Source: Mycolicibacterium bacteremicum
Lineage (GTDB): Bacteria > Actinomycetota > Actinomycetes > Mycobacteriales > Mycobacteriaceae
Reading direction: 5' to 3'
NCBI RefSeq assembly: GCF_943913955.1
Contig: NZ_CALUAE010000029.1
Coordinates: 4,363 to 68,362, forward strand
DNA: 64,000 nucleotides
Shown piece by piece: positions 24,199 to 33,248 of this stretch. The first letter of the stretch is position 1. Each line of letters opens with the position of its first letter. A program made the translations under genes and the position numbers. The notes under the pieces were generated by a model. That model worked only from the letters and a program-made list of their open reading frames with translations, was not told the origin of the DNA and made no database searches.

Positions 24199-26021
24199 GC
24201 CAGCGACTCCACCCACGCCCGGTGCAACCCGGCGAACCGCCCACCGGCGTCGATCAGCTCCTCCGGCGGCCCGTCCTCGACGACCTCGCCGTGCTCGAGC
24301 ACCAGCACCCGGTCCGCGCTCAACACCGTCGACAGCCGGTGTGCGATCACTACGGCGGTGCGGTCGGCCAGCACGGTCGTCATGGCGCGCTGCACCATCC
24401 GCTCACTCGGGATGTCCAGCGAGGAGGTGGCCTCGTCCAGGATCAGCACCGCCGGATCGGCCAGGAACGCCCGGGCGAACGCGATCAGCTGACGCTGACC
24501 CGCCGACAGCCGGCCACCGCGTTTGGCCACATCGGTCAGGAACCCCTCGGGCAGCCCGTCGATGAAGCGGTCCGCCCCCACGGCCACCGCCGCAGAGCGC
24601 ACCTCGGCATCCGACGCCGACGGCCGGCCGAACCGGATGTTGTCGGCGATCGTCCCCTCGAACATGAAGTTCTCCTGGGTCACCATCACCACCTGCTTGC
24701 GCAAGTCACTCTGCGCGACATCACGCAGGTCGATCCCGTCCAGGGTCACCGCCCCGCTGACCGGGTCGTAGAACCGGGCCAGCAGCTTGGCGATCGTCGT
24801 CTTCCCGGCACCGGTGGTGCCGACCAGCGCGACGGTCTGCCCGGCCGGGATGTCCAAGGTCAGCGACGGCAGGACCGGCCGGTCCGGCACATAGGAGAAC
24901 TGCACATCGTCGAAGGAGATGTGGCCCTGCACTTCGTCCAGCGGCACCGGGTGCGCCGGATCCTCGATACCGGGATCCTGGGCGAGCACCCCGGCGATCT
25001 TCTCCAGCGCCGCCGAGGCGGACTGGAAGGTGTTGAAGAACTGCGAGATCTCCTGCATCGGCTCGAAGAAGATGCGTAGGTAGAGCAGGAACGCGGTCAG
25101 CGTGCCGAGCGTCATCTCATCGTGCAGCACCAGGTAGCCGCCGTAGAGCAGCACCGCGCCGGTGGTGAGGTTGCCGGTCAGCCGCACCGCGGGCATGAAG
25201 ATGGCCAGCAGTTTGAAGGCCCGCTCGTTGATCGACTTGTACTGGTCGGCAACGTCTTCGAAGATCTCCTGGTTGCGCGGCTCGCGGCGGTAGGCCTGGA
25301 CGGCCTTGATACCGGTCATGGTCTCGACGAACTGCACGATCACCAGCGCGGCGGCCTCGCGGACCTTGCGGTAGGTCTTGGACGACTCGTTGCGGAACCA
25401 CCACGTCAGCAGCACCAGAATCGGGAACGCGGTCAGGCACACCAATCCGAGCCGCCAGTCCAGCACCACCAGCAGCACGGCGGTGCCGAACATCGTCAGC
25501 ACCGCGGTGATCAGTCCGTCGAAGCCGGTGGCCAGCATGTCCTGGATGGCGTCGACATCGTTGGTGGACCGGGCCACCACCCGACCGGAGGTGTACCGGT
25601 CGTGGAACGCCACGTCCAGACGCTGGAAGTGCCGGAACAGCCTGCGCCGCAACTCGATCAGAATCTCCTGACCGATCCGCCCGGACCGGCGCAGGAAGTA
25701 CATCCGGCCGGTGGCCTGCACCGTCACCACACCGCACAGCGCGGCCAGGATGAGGATGAGTTCACGGGCGGTGCCACCCTCGACGATCGGCGGGATGCCG
25801 TGGTCGATACCGCGTTGCACCAGCAGCGGCACCGACAACCGGGCGGCGTTCTCGACCACGACCACGACCGCCAGCAGGGCGACGATCTTCTTGTACGGCC
25901 GCAGTAGCGAACCCAACAGCGAACGGGCCTCGCGGCGCCGGGAGATCGACTCGTCGATCGGCAGGTTCTCGTCGGCCGCTTCGACGGCCTGGCCGCGCCA
26001 CTCCGTATTAGATACGGTCAT
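24195..26021 (-). CDS. ABC exporter half-transporter with canonical ATPase site
   Basis: A 608-residue type IV ABC half-transporter: six-helix membrane domain (about 45-320) fused to an ATPase domain (about 355-595). Motifs are Walker A GTTGAGKTT, signature LSAGQRQ and Walker B LILDEATSSLD with catalytic E530. It partners the upstream half-transporter, whose start-stop overlap (ATGA) implies a 1:1 heterodimer, as for the Rv1272c/Rv1273c pair. Probable lipid or drug exporter of the plasma membrane; direction and substrate not shown by sequence. Confidence 0.92.
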   Translation of the reverse strand: MTVSNTEWRGQAVEAADENLPIDESISRRREARSLLGSLLRPYKKIVALLAVVVVVENAARLSVPLLVQRGIDHGIPPIVEGGTARELILILAALCGVVTVQATGRMYFLRRSGRIGQEILIELRRRLFRHFQRLDVAFHDRYTSGRVVARSTNDVDAIQDMLATGFDGLITAVLTMFGTAVLLVVLDWRLGLVCLTAFPILVLLTWWFRNESSKTYRKVREAAALVIVQFVETMTGIKAVQAYRREPRNQEIFEDVADQYKSINERAFKLLAIFMPAVRLTGNLTTGAVLLYGGYLVLHDEMTLGTLTAFLLYLRIFFEPMQEISQFFNTFQSASAALEKIAGVLAQDPGIEDPAHPVPLDEVQGHISFDDVQFSYVPDRPVLPSLTLDIPAGQTVALVGTTGAGKTTIAKLLARFYDPVSGAVTLDGIDLRDVAQSDLRKQVVMVTQENFMFEGTIADNIRFGRPSASDAEVRSAAVAVGADRFIDGLPEGFLTDVAKRGGRLSAGQRQLIAFARAFLADPAVLILDEATSSLDIPSERMVQRAMTTVLADRTAVVIAHRLSTVLSADRVLVLEHGEVVEDGPPEELIDAGGRFAGLHRAWVESLA

Positions 26022-27829
26022 TGCCCGGCCTCCGCGAACTCCTCGTCGGCGGCCAGCAGGTACCGGTACTCGGGCGCATCTGCCAGCAGCTCGGCATGCG
26101 TGCCGACCCGGGTGACGGTCCCGTTCTCCAGCAGCGCGACCCGGTCGGCGAGCAGCACCGTCGACGCGCGGTGGGCCACCACGATGCCGGTGACATCGCG
26201 CAGCACCCGGCCCAGCGCCTCGGTGACCTCGGCCTCGGTGTGCACGTCGAGCGCGGACAGGGTGTCGTCGAGCACCAGGATGCGCGGTTCGGCGATGATG
26301 GCGCGGGCCAGCGAAAGCCGTTGCCGTTGACCGCCGGACAGGCTCATGCCCTGCTCACCGATGCGGGTGTCCAGGCCGAACGGCAGGTCGTAGACGAATC
26401 CGGCCGAGGCCACCTCGATGCCGCGGGCCAGATCCTCGTCGGTGGCCTCCGGATTGCCCAGCCGCAGGTTCTCGGCGACCGACATGGAGAACAGTGTCGG
26501 GTCCTCGAACGCGGTGGCCACGGCATGCCGCAGCGCGGGCAGCGACAGCTCGCGGATATCGGTGCCGTCGACCAGGATGGCGCCCTCATCGACGTCGTGC
26601 AGCCGCGACAACAGCGAGGCCAGCACCGACTTGCCGGACCCCGTGGCGCCGACCAGGGCGACCGTCTCCCCCGACTCGACCGTCAGGTTCACATGGCGCA
26701 GAGCCCAGTCGGACGAGTCCGGGAACCGGAACCCGACGTCGACCAGCTGCAGCCGGCCACCGCGTGGCGAATCGGCGACCGCACCGTCGGTGATGGTGCG
26801 CGGCTCGTCGAAGATCTCGGCGACGCGGTTGGCCGCCGTCATCGATTCCTGCGTCATCGACAGCAGGAAGCCCAGCGAGGCGATCGGCCAGACCAGCGAC
26901 AGCATCATCGTGATGAACGCGACCAGGGTGCCCATGGTGACCAGGCCGTGCCCGGCGGCGTACGCGCCGAAGCCCAGCACGATGATCAGCGTGATGTTCG
27001 GGATGACCTCCAACAGCGTCCAGAACTTGGCCGACACCGCGACCTTGCGGATCTCGGTGTCGAACAGGTTCGTCGCACGCTCGTCGAAGCCGCGGTAGGC
27101 ATACTCCTCGCGGCCGAAGGACTTGATGACCCGCAGACCGAGCGCGGACTCCTCGACGTGGGTGGCGACATTGCCGGCCTGATCCTGCGATTGCCGCGAC
27201 AGCCGGGTGAACTTGCGCTGGAAATGCAGGATCGTCACGGTGATCGGCACGATGGCCACCATCACCACGACGCCGAGCGGCCAGTACATGCTCAGCAGGA
27301 TCGCCGTCACCACGATGATCTGGACGATGTTGAGTATCAGGAACAGCAACCCGAAGGACAGGAACTGCCGGATGGCGGACAGGTCGTTCATCACCCGCGA
27401 CAGCAGCTGCCCGGACTGCCAGTTGCCGTGGAACGACATCGGCAGCACCTGCAGGCGCGCGTAGAGGTCCTTGCGGATATCGGCCTCGACCCCCATGGTG
27501 GCGCGGGCCACCAGCCAACGCCGAACGAACCACAGCACGGCCTCGGTGACCAGCAGCGCCATCGCGGCCAGCCCCAGCGTCCACAGGCCGGCCGAGTCCT
27601 TCTCACGCACCGGCCCGTCGATGACGGCCTTGGTGAGCAGCGGCACCGACACCGTCGCGCCGAGGCTGACGAAGGCCGCGACCACCATCGCGATCCAGCG
27701 GACGCGGTAGGGCTTCAGGTAGGGCAGCAGCCGCAGGATGTCCGAGGAGGTGCGGATGCGCTGTGGAGGCGGCGCGATCGCCGGTACCGATACAAGCCCT
27801 GCCACGTCACCACCTCCTCCCCGACCCAT
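26018..27829 (-). CDS. ABC exporter half-transporter with degenerate catalytic site
   Basis: A 603-residue half-transporter with a membrane domain (about 40-320) and ATPase domain (about 350-595). Walker A is GATGSGKSV and the signature LSGGQRQ is perfect, but Walker B ends LVLDDTLSALD: D522 replaces the catalytic glutamate. Asymmetric sites of this kind are normal for heterodimeric exporters such as TM287/288. Start 27829 is the first ATG; internal GTGs (VAGLV, VSVPA) are possible. First gene of the pair. Confidence 0.92.
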   Translation of the reverse strand: MGRGGGGDVAGLVSVPAIAPPPQRIRTSSDILRLLPYLKPYRVRWIAMVVAAFVSLGATVSVPLLTKAVIDGPVREKDSAGLWTLGLAAMALLVTEAVLWFVRRWLVARATMGVEADIRKDLYARLQVLPMSFHGNWQSGQLLSRVMNDLSAIRQFLSFGLLFLILNIVQIIVVTAILLSMYWPLGVVVMVAIVPITVTILHFQRKFTRLSRQSQDQAGNVATHVEESALGLRVIKSFGREEYAYRGFDERATNLFDTEIRKVAVSAKFWTLLEVIPNITLIIVLGFGAYAAGHGLVTMGTLVAFITMMLSLVWPIASLGFLLSMTQESMTAANRVAEIFDEPRTITDGAVADSPRGGRLQLVDVGFRFPDSSDWALRHVNLTVESGETVALVGATGSGKSVLASLLSRLHDVDEGAILVDGTDIRELSLPALRHAVATAFEDPTLFSMSVAENLRLGNPEATDEDLARGIEVASAGFVYDLPFGLDTRIGEQGMSLSGGQRQRLSLARAIIAEPRILVLDDTLSALDVHTEAEVTEALGRVLRDVTGIVVAHRASTVLLADRVALLENGTVTRVGTHAELLADAPEYRYLLAADEEFAEAGQ

Positions 27830-28009
27830 CTTGAGTTCTACGCCATGAATCCGACAACCGGATTAACCGGCGTGCGGCCAACGTAAAACCTCAACAATGG
27901 ATGAGGTCAATTGTTTCCCGCCGCGGGGATCGGGCCACCTGCGCGACGAGGTGACGCGGGTGACCCAGCATCCCCCAGCCGTCGACCCCGATGGGGCAGT
28001 ATTGGCGGC

Positions 28010-28714
28010 ATGGAAAGTGGTTCCTCGACCTCGCCTCGGGTCCTCGTCGTCGACGACGACCCCGACGTTCTCGCCTCGCTGGAACGCGGGCTGCGGCTGT
28101 CCGGCTTCGAGGTGTCCACCGCCGTCGACGGCGCCGAGGCCCTGCGCAGCGCAACCGAGACCCGCCCGGACGCCATCGTCCTCGACATCAACATGCCGGT
28201 GCTCGACGGGGTCAGCGTGGTCACCGCGCTGCGCGCCATGGACAACGACGTGCCCGTCTGCGTGCTGTCGGCCCGCACCAGCGTCGACGACCGGGTGGCC
28301 GGGCTGGAGGCCGGCGCCGATGACTACCTGGTCAAGCCGTTCGTCCTGCAGGAACTGGTGGCCCGGGTGAAGGCGCTGCTGCGCCGCCGCGGCTCGACGG
28401 CGACCTTCTCCTCGGAGACCATCTCGGTGGGCCCACTGGAGGTCGACATCCCGGGCCGGCGCGCCCGGGTCAACGGCGCCGACGTCGACCTGACCAAACG
28501 CGAGTTCGACCTGTTGGCCGTGCTGGCCGAGCACAAGACCGCGGTGCTCTCGCGCGCCCAGCTGCTCGAGCTGGTGTGGGGTTATGACTTCGCCGCCGAC
28601 ACCAACGTCGTCGACGTGTTCATCGGCTACCTGCGCCGCAAGCTGGAAGCCGGCGGGGCGCCGCGGCTGTTGCACACCGTGCGCGGTGTGGGCTTCGTGC
28701 TGCGGACCCAGTAG
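28010..28714 (+). CDS. prrA: Response regulator PrrA
   Basis: A 234-residue OmpR-family regulator nearly identical over long stretches to M. tuberculosis PrrA as I recall it. The receiver carries D59 (IVLDINMPVLDG) and VKPFVLQEL; the C-terminal winged helix has LTKREFDLLAVLAEHK and ends GVGFVLRTQ. PrrA/PrrB is conserved across mycobacteria, is essential in M. tuberculosis, and has been linked to adaptation inside macrophages and to respiration and oxygen. ATG 28010 is used; upstream in-frame sequence lacks receiver similarity. Confidence 0.97.
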   Translation: MESGSSTSPRVLVVDDDPDVLASLERGLRLSGFEVSTAVDGAEALRSATETRPDAIVLDINMPVLDGVSVVTALRAMDNDVPVCVLSARTSVDDRVAGLEAGADDYLVKPFVLQELVARVKALLRRRGSTATFSSETISVGPLEVDIPGRRARVNGADVDLTKREFDLLAVLAEHKTAVLSRAQLLELVWGYDFAADTNVVDVFIGYLRRKLEAGGAPRLLHTVRGVGFVLRTQ

Positions 28715-28728
28715 GCCACACTTAGCCC

Positions 28729-30087
28729 GTGGACCTGAACGACCGGCTCTACCGCGCGTTGGGCCTGCCCAAGCGCATCCTGTCGCTGCGCACCATCGTC
28801 ATCGTCGCCGCCCTCGGGGTGGTCGCCGTGGTCATCACCATCGGCACCTGGGTGTGGATCGGCATCACCAACGAGCAGTACAGCCAGCTGGACCGGCGGC
28901 TCGACTCGATCAGCAGCCTCGGCGATGTCAGCACGCTGCTCTCCGACGCCATGCGAAACGACGGGGATGCCCCGGTCGTCGACCCGGATCTGGTGCGCAC
29001 CGCCCGGATCGGCGGCGCCACGGTGTCGGTGCCCTCCGATGTGGTGCTGCCGGAGTTCCCGGACGGTTTCGAGACCACCACCATCAACGGGGTCGAATAC
29101 CGGGTGCGCACCTTCACCGCCGGGCAGGCCTCCATCGCGCTGGGATCCACCCTCACCGACACCGAGCGCCAGATCGACAATCAGCACCGCCGGGTGCTGC
29201 TGATCTGCGGCGGCGTGATCGGCGGCACGCTGGTGGTCGGCTGGATCATCTCCGCGGTGATGATCACCCCGTTCCGCCGGCTGGCCCAGCAGGCCCGCGC
29301 CATCAACGCCCAGTCCAACCCGGACGAGGTGAACGTGCGCGGGGTGTGGGAGGCCAGCGAGATCGGTGAGGCGGTCGAGGGCATGCTGGCCCGCATCGGT
29401 GACGAACAGCAACGCACCAAGGCCGCCCTGGAGTCGGCCCGCGACTTCGCGGCCGTGGCCTCCCATGAACTGCGCACGCCGCTGACCGCGATGCGCACCA
29501 ACCTCGAGGTGCTGGCCACCCTGGACATGCCCGAGGATCAGCGCGCCGAGGTACTCGGGGATGTCATCCGCACCCAGTCGCGCATCGAGGCCACCCTGTC
29601 GGCGCTGGAGCGGCTGGCCCAGGGCCAGCTGTCCACCTCCGATGACCACGCCCCGGTCGACCTGACCGATCTGCTGGACCGCGCCGCGCACGACGCCATG
29701 CGGGTGTACCCCGATCTGGATGTCTCGCTGGTGCCCGCGCCGACGGTGCTGATCCTGGGCCTGGCGGCCGGGCTGCGGCTGGCGGTGGACAACGCGATCG
29801 CCAACGCCGTCAAACACGGTGACGCGACCCGGGTGCAGCTCTCGGCGGTCAGTTCCCGCGAGGGCGTGGAGATCGCGGTCGACGATGACGGGTGCGGTAT
29901 CCCGGAGGAGGAGCGCACCAAGGTGTTCGAGCGGTTCTCCCGCGGCTCGACGGCCTCGGCGTCGGGCTCCGGGCTGGGCCTGGCGCTGGTGGCGCAGCAG
30001 GCCGAACTGCACGGCGGCACAGCATCATTGGAGGCCAGCCCGTTGGGCGGCACCCGGCTGCTGCTACGGCTGCCCGGCCCTCACTGA
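28729..30087 (+). CDS. prrB: Sensor histidine kinase PrrB
   Basis: A 452-residue kinase, 14 bases after prrA. TM1 is near 18-42, a small extracytoplasmic domain (about 43-150) follows, TM2 is near 152-178, then HAMP. The phosphoacceptor is H246 in ASHELRTPLTAMRTN; N-box DNAIANAVKHG; G1 DDDGCGIP; G2 GSGLGLALV. The GTG start is conserved in spacing with prrA. It ends one base short of the convergent 27-codon reading frame. Confidence 0.96.
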   Translation: MDLNDRLYRALGLPKRILSLRTIVIVAALGVVAVVITIGTWVWIGITNEQYSQLDRRLDSISSLGDVSTLLSDAMRNDGDAPVVDPDLVRTARIGGATVSVPSDVVLPEFPDGFETTTINGVEYRVRTFTAGQASIALGSTLTDTERQIDNQHRRVLLICGGVIGGTLVVGWIISAVMITPFRRLAQQARAINAQSNPDEVNVRGVWEASEIGEAVEGMLARIGDEQQRTKAALESARDFAAVASHELRTPLTAMRTNLEVLATLDMPEDQRAEVLGDVIRTQSRIEATLSALERLAQGQLSTSDDHAPVDLTDLLDRAAHDAMRVYPDLDVSLVPAPTVLILGLAAGLRLAVDNAIANAVKHGDATRVQLSAVSSREGVEIAVDDDGCGIPEEERTKVFERFSRGSTASASGSGLGLALVAQQAELHGGTASLEASPLGGTRLLLRLPGPH

Positions 30088-30164
30088 CGCCGGCGGCGCA
30101 GACTGAACGCCAGCGTGCACACCACGCCGGCCAGAAAAGACACCGCCAGCAGGGTGGAACTCAC
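30081..30164 (-). CDS. Tiny single-span membrane peptide in arfC position
   Basis: A 27-codon frame starting at GTG 30164, which overlaps the arfB stop as GTGA and has GAGGGGG just upstream. The product is a single hydrophobic helix (STLLAVSFLAGVVCTLAFSL) with an RRRR membrane-facing end. In M. tuberculosis this position is held by ArfC, about 175 residues long, starting with a membrane helix. This may be a remnant reduced to the anchor, or an unrelated small protein. Coupled start and ribosome site argue it is translated; homology to ArfC is unproven. Confidence 0.6.
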   Translation of the reverse strand: MSSTLLAVSFLAGVVCTLAFSLRRRRQ

Positions 30165-30283
30165 GACGGGTCCCCCTCGTCGGCCGGACGTGGCTTGACG
30201 GTGAGCACCAGCACCACCCAGGTCAGCGCCGAGCCCAGCACGAAGGCGACCAGATAGCCGAACCACTGCATGATGAAGTCCAC
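30161..30283 (-). CDS. ArfB-like small membrane protein
   Basis: A 40-residue protein from GTG 30283. It has one membrane helix (WFGYLVAFVLGSALTWVVLVL) followed by a basic then acidic tail (KPRPADEGDPS). Length, sequence start (DFIMQW) and position directly after an ArfA-like gene match Rv0900/ArfB, part of the ammonia-release operon of M. tuberculosis. It begins ten bases after the arfA-like stop. Biochemical role unknown. Confidence 0.72.
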   Translation of the reverse strand: MDFIMQWFGYLVAFVLGSALTWVVLVLTVKPRPADEGDPS

Positions 30284-30293
30284 GGGAGCCCCT

Positions 30294-30860
30294 TCAGCCC
30301 GGTGCCGGTGGGGCGACGGGCGGCGGTGAGAACACGGCGATGTCGTTGGACACCGTGAGGTCGGGCCAGGCGGCGCGGGCCGCATCCTCCAGCTGCACCT
30401 TCTGGTCATCGGATTGCGCCGTGCCGAACAGTGTGATGTGGGCGCCGTCGATGCTGAACCCGAAGTCCGACAACGGCGCACCGGCGGCCAGCACCCCGTC
30501 GAACCGGGTGAGATCGGCCGCCGTCACCCCGGTGATGGGGGTCAGCATGTTCAGCACCGTGGTGCCCGGCAGATTGTTGCGGGCCAGGTCCATGGCAAAG
30601 GCCACCGATGCCGGGTCGGGCAGCTGACCGGACAGGATCACGTCATCGTCCTTGCGTCGCAACGAGAACGGCGCCACCATCGCATCCGCCCTGGCGGACT
30701 CGGTGGGGGTCGCCGGGACGGTCGTGCGCGGCAGCGCGGCATCCGCCGGTTCGGCGCCCGACCATCCGATGAGGCCGATGGCCAGCGGCACCGTGATCAG
30801 TGCCGCCAGCCAACCCGCGCCCGGCGGACGCCGGTACCAACGCGCCGCCGGTGCCGACAT
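30294..30860 (-). CDS. ArfA/OmpATb-like BON-domain protein lacking the OmpA domain
   Basis: A 188-residue protein. N-terminal basic residues precede one membrane helix (WLAALITVPLAIGLIGW), then a linker and a BON-type domain (about 65-175; DDDVILSGQLPDPASVAFAM and FSIDGAHITLFGTAQSDDQK). It ends in FSPPPVAPPAPG. M. tuberculosis OmpATb has the same N-terminal half but continues with a C-terminal OmpA-like peptidoglycan-binding domain of about 120 residues, which is absent here; no remnant lies downstream, where arfB begins ten bases later. It cannot anchor to peptidoglycan in the usual way. Confidence 0.82.
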   Translation of the reverse strand: MSAPAARWYRRPPGAGWLAALITVPLAIGLIGWSGAEPADAALPRTTVPATPTESARADAMVAPFSLRRKDDDVILSGQLPDPASVAFAMDLARNNLPGTTVLNMLTPITGVTAADLTRFDGVLAAGAPLSDFGFSIDGAHITLFGTAQSDDQKVQLEDAARAAWPDLTVSNDIAVFSPPPVAPPAPG

Positions 30861-30868
30861 GCCAGTGC

Positions 30869-31231
30869 TCAGCGAGCGCCGAGCAGGTCGATGACGAAAA
30901 TGAGCGTCTTGCCCGAGAGCCGGTGTCCGCCACCGGCGGGGCCGTAGGCCTGCTCCGGCGGGATGGTGAGCTTGCGCCGGCCGCCGACCTTCATGCCGGG
31001 GATGCCGTCCTGCCAGCCCTGGATCAGGCCGCGCAGCGGGAATTCGATGGATTCACCGCGGTTCCAGGAGCTGTCGAACTCTTCTCCGGTGTCGTACTCG
31101 ACGCCCACGTAGTGCACCTCGACGGTGCCGCCGGGCACCGCTTCGGCGCCGTCACCGACGGTGATGTCTTCGATGGCCAGCTCGGTGGGGGCGGGGCCGT
31201 CGGGAAATTCGATCTCAGGTTTCGTTGCCAC
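30869..31231 (-). CDS. FKBP-type peptidyl-prolyl cis-trans isomerase
   Basis: A 120-residue minimal FKBP. The FKBP core spans 22-118: GTVEVHYVGVEYDTGEEFDSS, LIQGWQDGIPGMKVGGRRKL and IPPEQAYGP, with the ligand-pocket aromatic residues in place. No signal peptide, so a cytosolic folding catalyst. GTG start at 31231. It lies eight bases upstream of the arfA-like gene, forming a four-gene operon. Divergent from the FAD oxidoreductase across 32 bases. Confidence 0.93.
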   Translation of the reverse strand: MATKPEIEFPDGPAPTELAIEDITVGDGAEAVPGGTVEVHYVGVEYDTGEEFDSSWNRGESIEFPLRGLIQGWQDGIPGMKVGGRRKLTIPPEQAYGPAGGGHRLSGKTLIFVIDLLGAR

Positions 31232-31263
31232 GATTCACAACCGTAGTCGGGCAGACTGGTTTT

Positions 31264-32832
31264 GTGGCCTCGGAAACGGACACAGATCCCGACATCGTCA
31301 TCGTCGGCGGCGGACACAACGCGTTGGTGGCGGCCGGATACCTGGCCCGGGCCGGCCGGCGGGTGCGGTTGTTGGAGCGACTCGACCACGTCGGCGGCGC
31401 CGCGGTGTCCGCACACGCCTTCGACGGTGTCGACGCCCGGCTGTCGCGCTACTCCTACCTGGTGAGCCTGCTGCCGCGACGCATCATCGATGACCTGGGC
31501 GCCCGGCTGCGGCTGGTGCGCCGGCGCCAGTCGTCCTACACCCCGGACCCGGCCACCGGCGGTGCGACCGGGCTGCTGATCGGCCGGGAGAACACGTTCG
31601 GCGCGGTCGGCGCCGCCGCCGACGAGGCCGGCTACGGCGAGTTCTACCGGCGGACCCGCCTGGTCACCGCTGCGCTGTGGCCGACGCTGCTCTCCCCGCT
31701 GCCGACACGCACCGCCGCGCGCGCACGGGTGCTGGCCGGCGGTGACCCGGCGGCCGCGGCAACCTGGCACGCGCTGATCGAACAACCCGCCGCCGAGGCC
31801 ATCGGTGCGGCGGTGCGCAGCGATCTGGTGCGCGGTGTGATGGCCACCGATGCATTGATCGGCACCTTCGCCGCCACCGACGATCCGTCGCTGATCCAGA
31901 ACATCTGCCTGCTGTATCACCTGCTCGGCGGCGGCACCGGCGACTGGGACGTCCCGGTCGGCGGGATGGGCGCGGTCACCGGCGCGCTGGCCGCCGCGGC
32001 CGCCGGCCACGGGGCCGAGATCATCACCGGCGCCGAGGTGTACGCCATCACCCCGGACGGTGAGGTGCGTTACCGCACAGGTGATGTCGAGCATGTGGTG
32101 CACGGGCGCCACGTGCTGGCCGGGGTGACCCCGGCAGTGCTGGCCAGGCTGCTGGGCGAGCCGGAACCGGCGGTGGCGCCCGGCTCCCAGATCAAGGTGA
32201 ATCTGATGCTCACCCGGCTGCCACGACTGCGCGATACGCAGGTCACGCCGGAACAGGCCTTCGGGGGCACCTTCCACATCAACGAGACGCTGCACCAGTT
32301 GGACTCGGCGTACGCCGCGGCGGCCGCCGGGGCACTGCCCGAACCGTTGCCCTGCGAGATCTACTGTCATTCGCTGACCGATCCGAGCATCCTGTCCGAA
32401 CCGCTGCGCCGGTCGGGTGCGCACACCCTGACCGTGTTCGGTCTGCACACCCCGCACCGGCTGCTGGCCGGGACGGATCCCGACACCGCCCGGCTCCGGT
32501 TGGCCGCGGCGGCCCTGCATTCACTGAACACCGTGCTGGCCGAGCCGATTCAGGATGTGGTGATGGTCGACCGGCACGGCCGGCCCTGCGTGGAGGCCAA
32601 GACCACCGCCGATCTGGAGGACGCGCTGGGCATGACGGCCGGCAACATCTTCCACGGCGCCCTGCGCTGGCCGTTCGCCGAGGACGGTGAAGACCTCGAC
32701 ACCCCGGCCAGACGCTGGGGTGTGGCCACCGACCACGAACGGATCCTGTTGTGCGGGTCGGGAACCCGCCGTGGAGGCGCGGTGTCGGGGATCGGCGGCC
32801 ACAACGCGGCCATGGCGGTGCTGGAGAGCTAG
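31264..32832 (+). CDS. FAD-dependent oxidoreductase, phytoene-desaturase-like
   Basis: A 522-residue flavoprotein. The N-terminal dinucleotide-binding motif is VIVGGGHNALVAAGYLARAG with the acidic E at the end of strand 2 (LLERLDHVGGAA). The C-terminal FAD/NAD(P) segment is CGSGTRRGGAVSGIGGHNAA. Family members include phytoene desaturases and PYROXD2-like proteins; the substrate is unknown and no phytoene synthase is nearby. GTG at 31264 is preferred; a frame extension to 31225 would run into the divergent gene. Rv0897c counterpart. Its stop shares the palindrome CTAG with the MarR stop. Confidence 0.88.
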   Translation: MASETDTDPDIVIVGGGHNALVAAGYLARAGRRVRLLERLDHVGGAAVSAHAFDGVDARLSRYSYLVSLLPRRIIDDLGARLRLVRRRQSSYTPDPATGGATGLLIGRENTFGAVGAAADEAGYGEFYRRTRLVTAALWPTLLSPLPTRTAARARVLAGGDPAAAATWHALIEQPAAEAIGAAVRSDLVRGVMATDALIGTFAATDDPSLIQNICLLYHLLGGGTGDWDVPVGGMGAVTGALAAAAAGHGAEIITGAEVYAITPDGEVRYRTGDVEHVVHGRHVLAGVTPAVLARLLGEPEPAVAPGSQIKVNLMLTRLPRLRDTQVTPEQAFGGTFHINETLHQLDSAYAAAAAGALPEPLPCEIYCHSLTDPSILSEPLRRSGAHTLTVFGLHTPHRLLAGTDPDTARLRLAAAALHSLNTVLAEPIQDVVMVDRHGRPCVEAKTTADLEDALGMTAGNIFHGALRWPFAEDGEDLDTPARRWGVATDHERILLCGSGTRRGGAVSGIGGHNAAMAVLES

Positions 32833-33248
32833 TCCCCGCGCATCCGGTGCAGGATCTGCTGCAGCGCACGCAGATCCGTGTCGGCGAGGGCGCGCATCGA
32901 TTCCGGCGCCGGATCCTTGACGCTGTCGATGACGGCCAGCAGGTCCCGCCCGGCCGGGGTCAGCGAGACGGTCTTGGACCGCCGGTTGGCGGGATCGGTC
33001 TCGCGGATCACCAGGCCGCGCTCGGCCAGGTCGTTGACGGCCACCGTCGCGGCGGGGGCGTCGATGGTGGCCGCCTCGGCGATCTCCTTGACCGACAGCG
33101 GTTTTCTGGCCAGCCGGGTGAGGATGCGCACCCGGCTGAACGGCAACCCGGTCCGCTCGACCACCGCACGCTTCCAGCTGTCGTGGTTGTTGATCACCAC
33201 CGAGGCCATCAGCCGCCATACATCGTCGGCGAGCGCGTCATCAGGCAT
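32829..33248 (-). CDS. MarR-family regulator of the adjacent MFS pump
   Basis: A 139-residue winged-helix regulator. The DNA-binding region is about 45-100: LARKPLSVKEIAEAATIDAPAA, then VNDLAERGLVIRETDPANRR, the usual MarR wing. Flanking helices make the dimer interface. Its start overlaps the MFS stop by eight bases, so pump and regulator are co-translated, giving negative feedback. The matching operator is likely the palindrome over the MFS start codon. Confidence 0.9.
   Translation of the reverse strand: MPDDALADDVWRLMASVVINNHDSWKRAVVERTGLPFSRVRILTRLARKPLSVKEIAEAATIDAPAATVAVNDLAERGLVIRETDPANRRSKTVSLTPAGRDLLAVIDSVKDPAPESMRALADTDLRALQQILHRMRGD

Noticed and set aside
27893..27915. AACAAT...ATTGTT inverted repeat upstream of prrA
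   Set aside because: Six-base arms with an 11-base spacer are within chance; no known motif.
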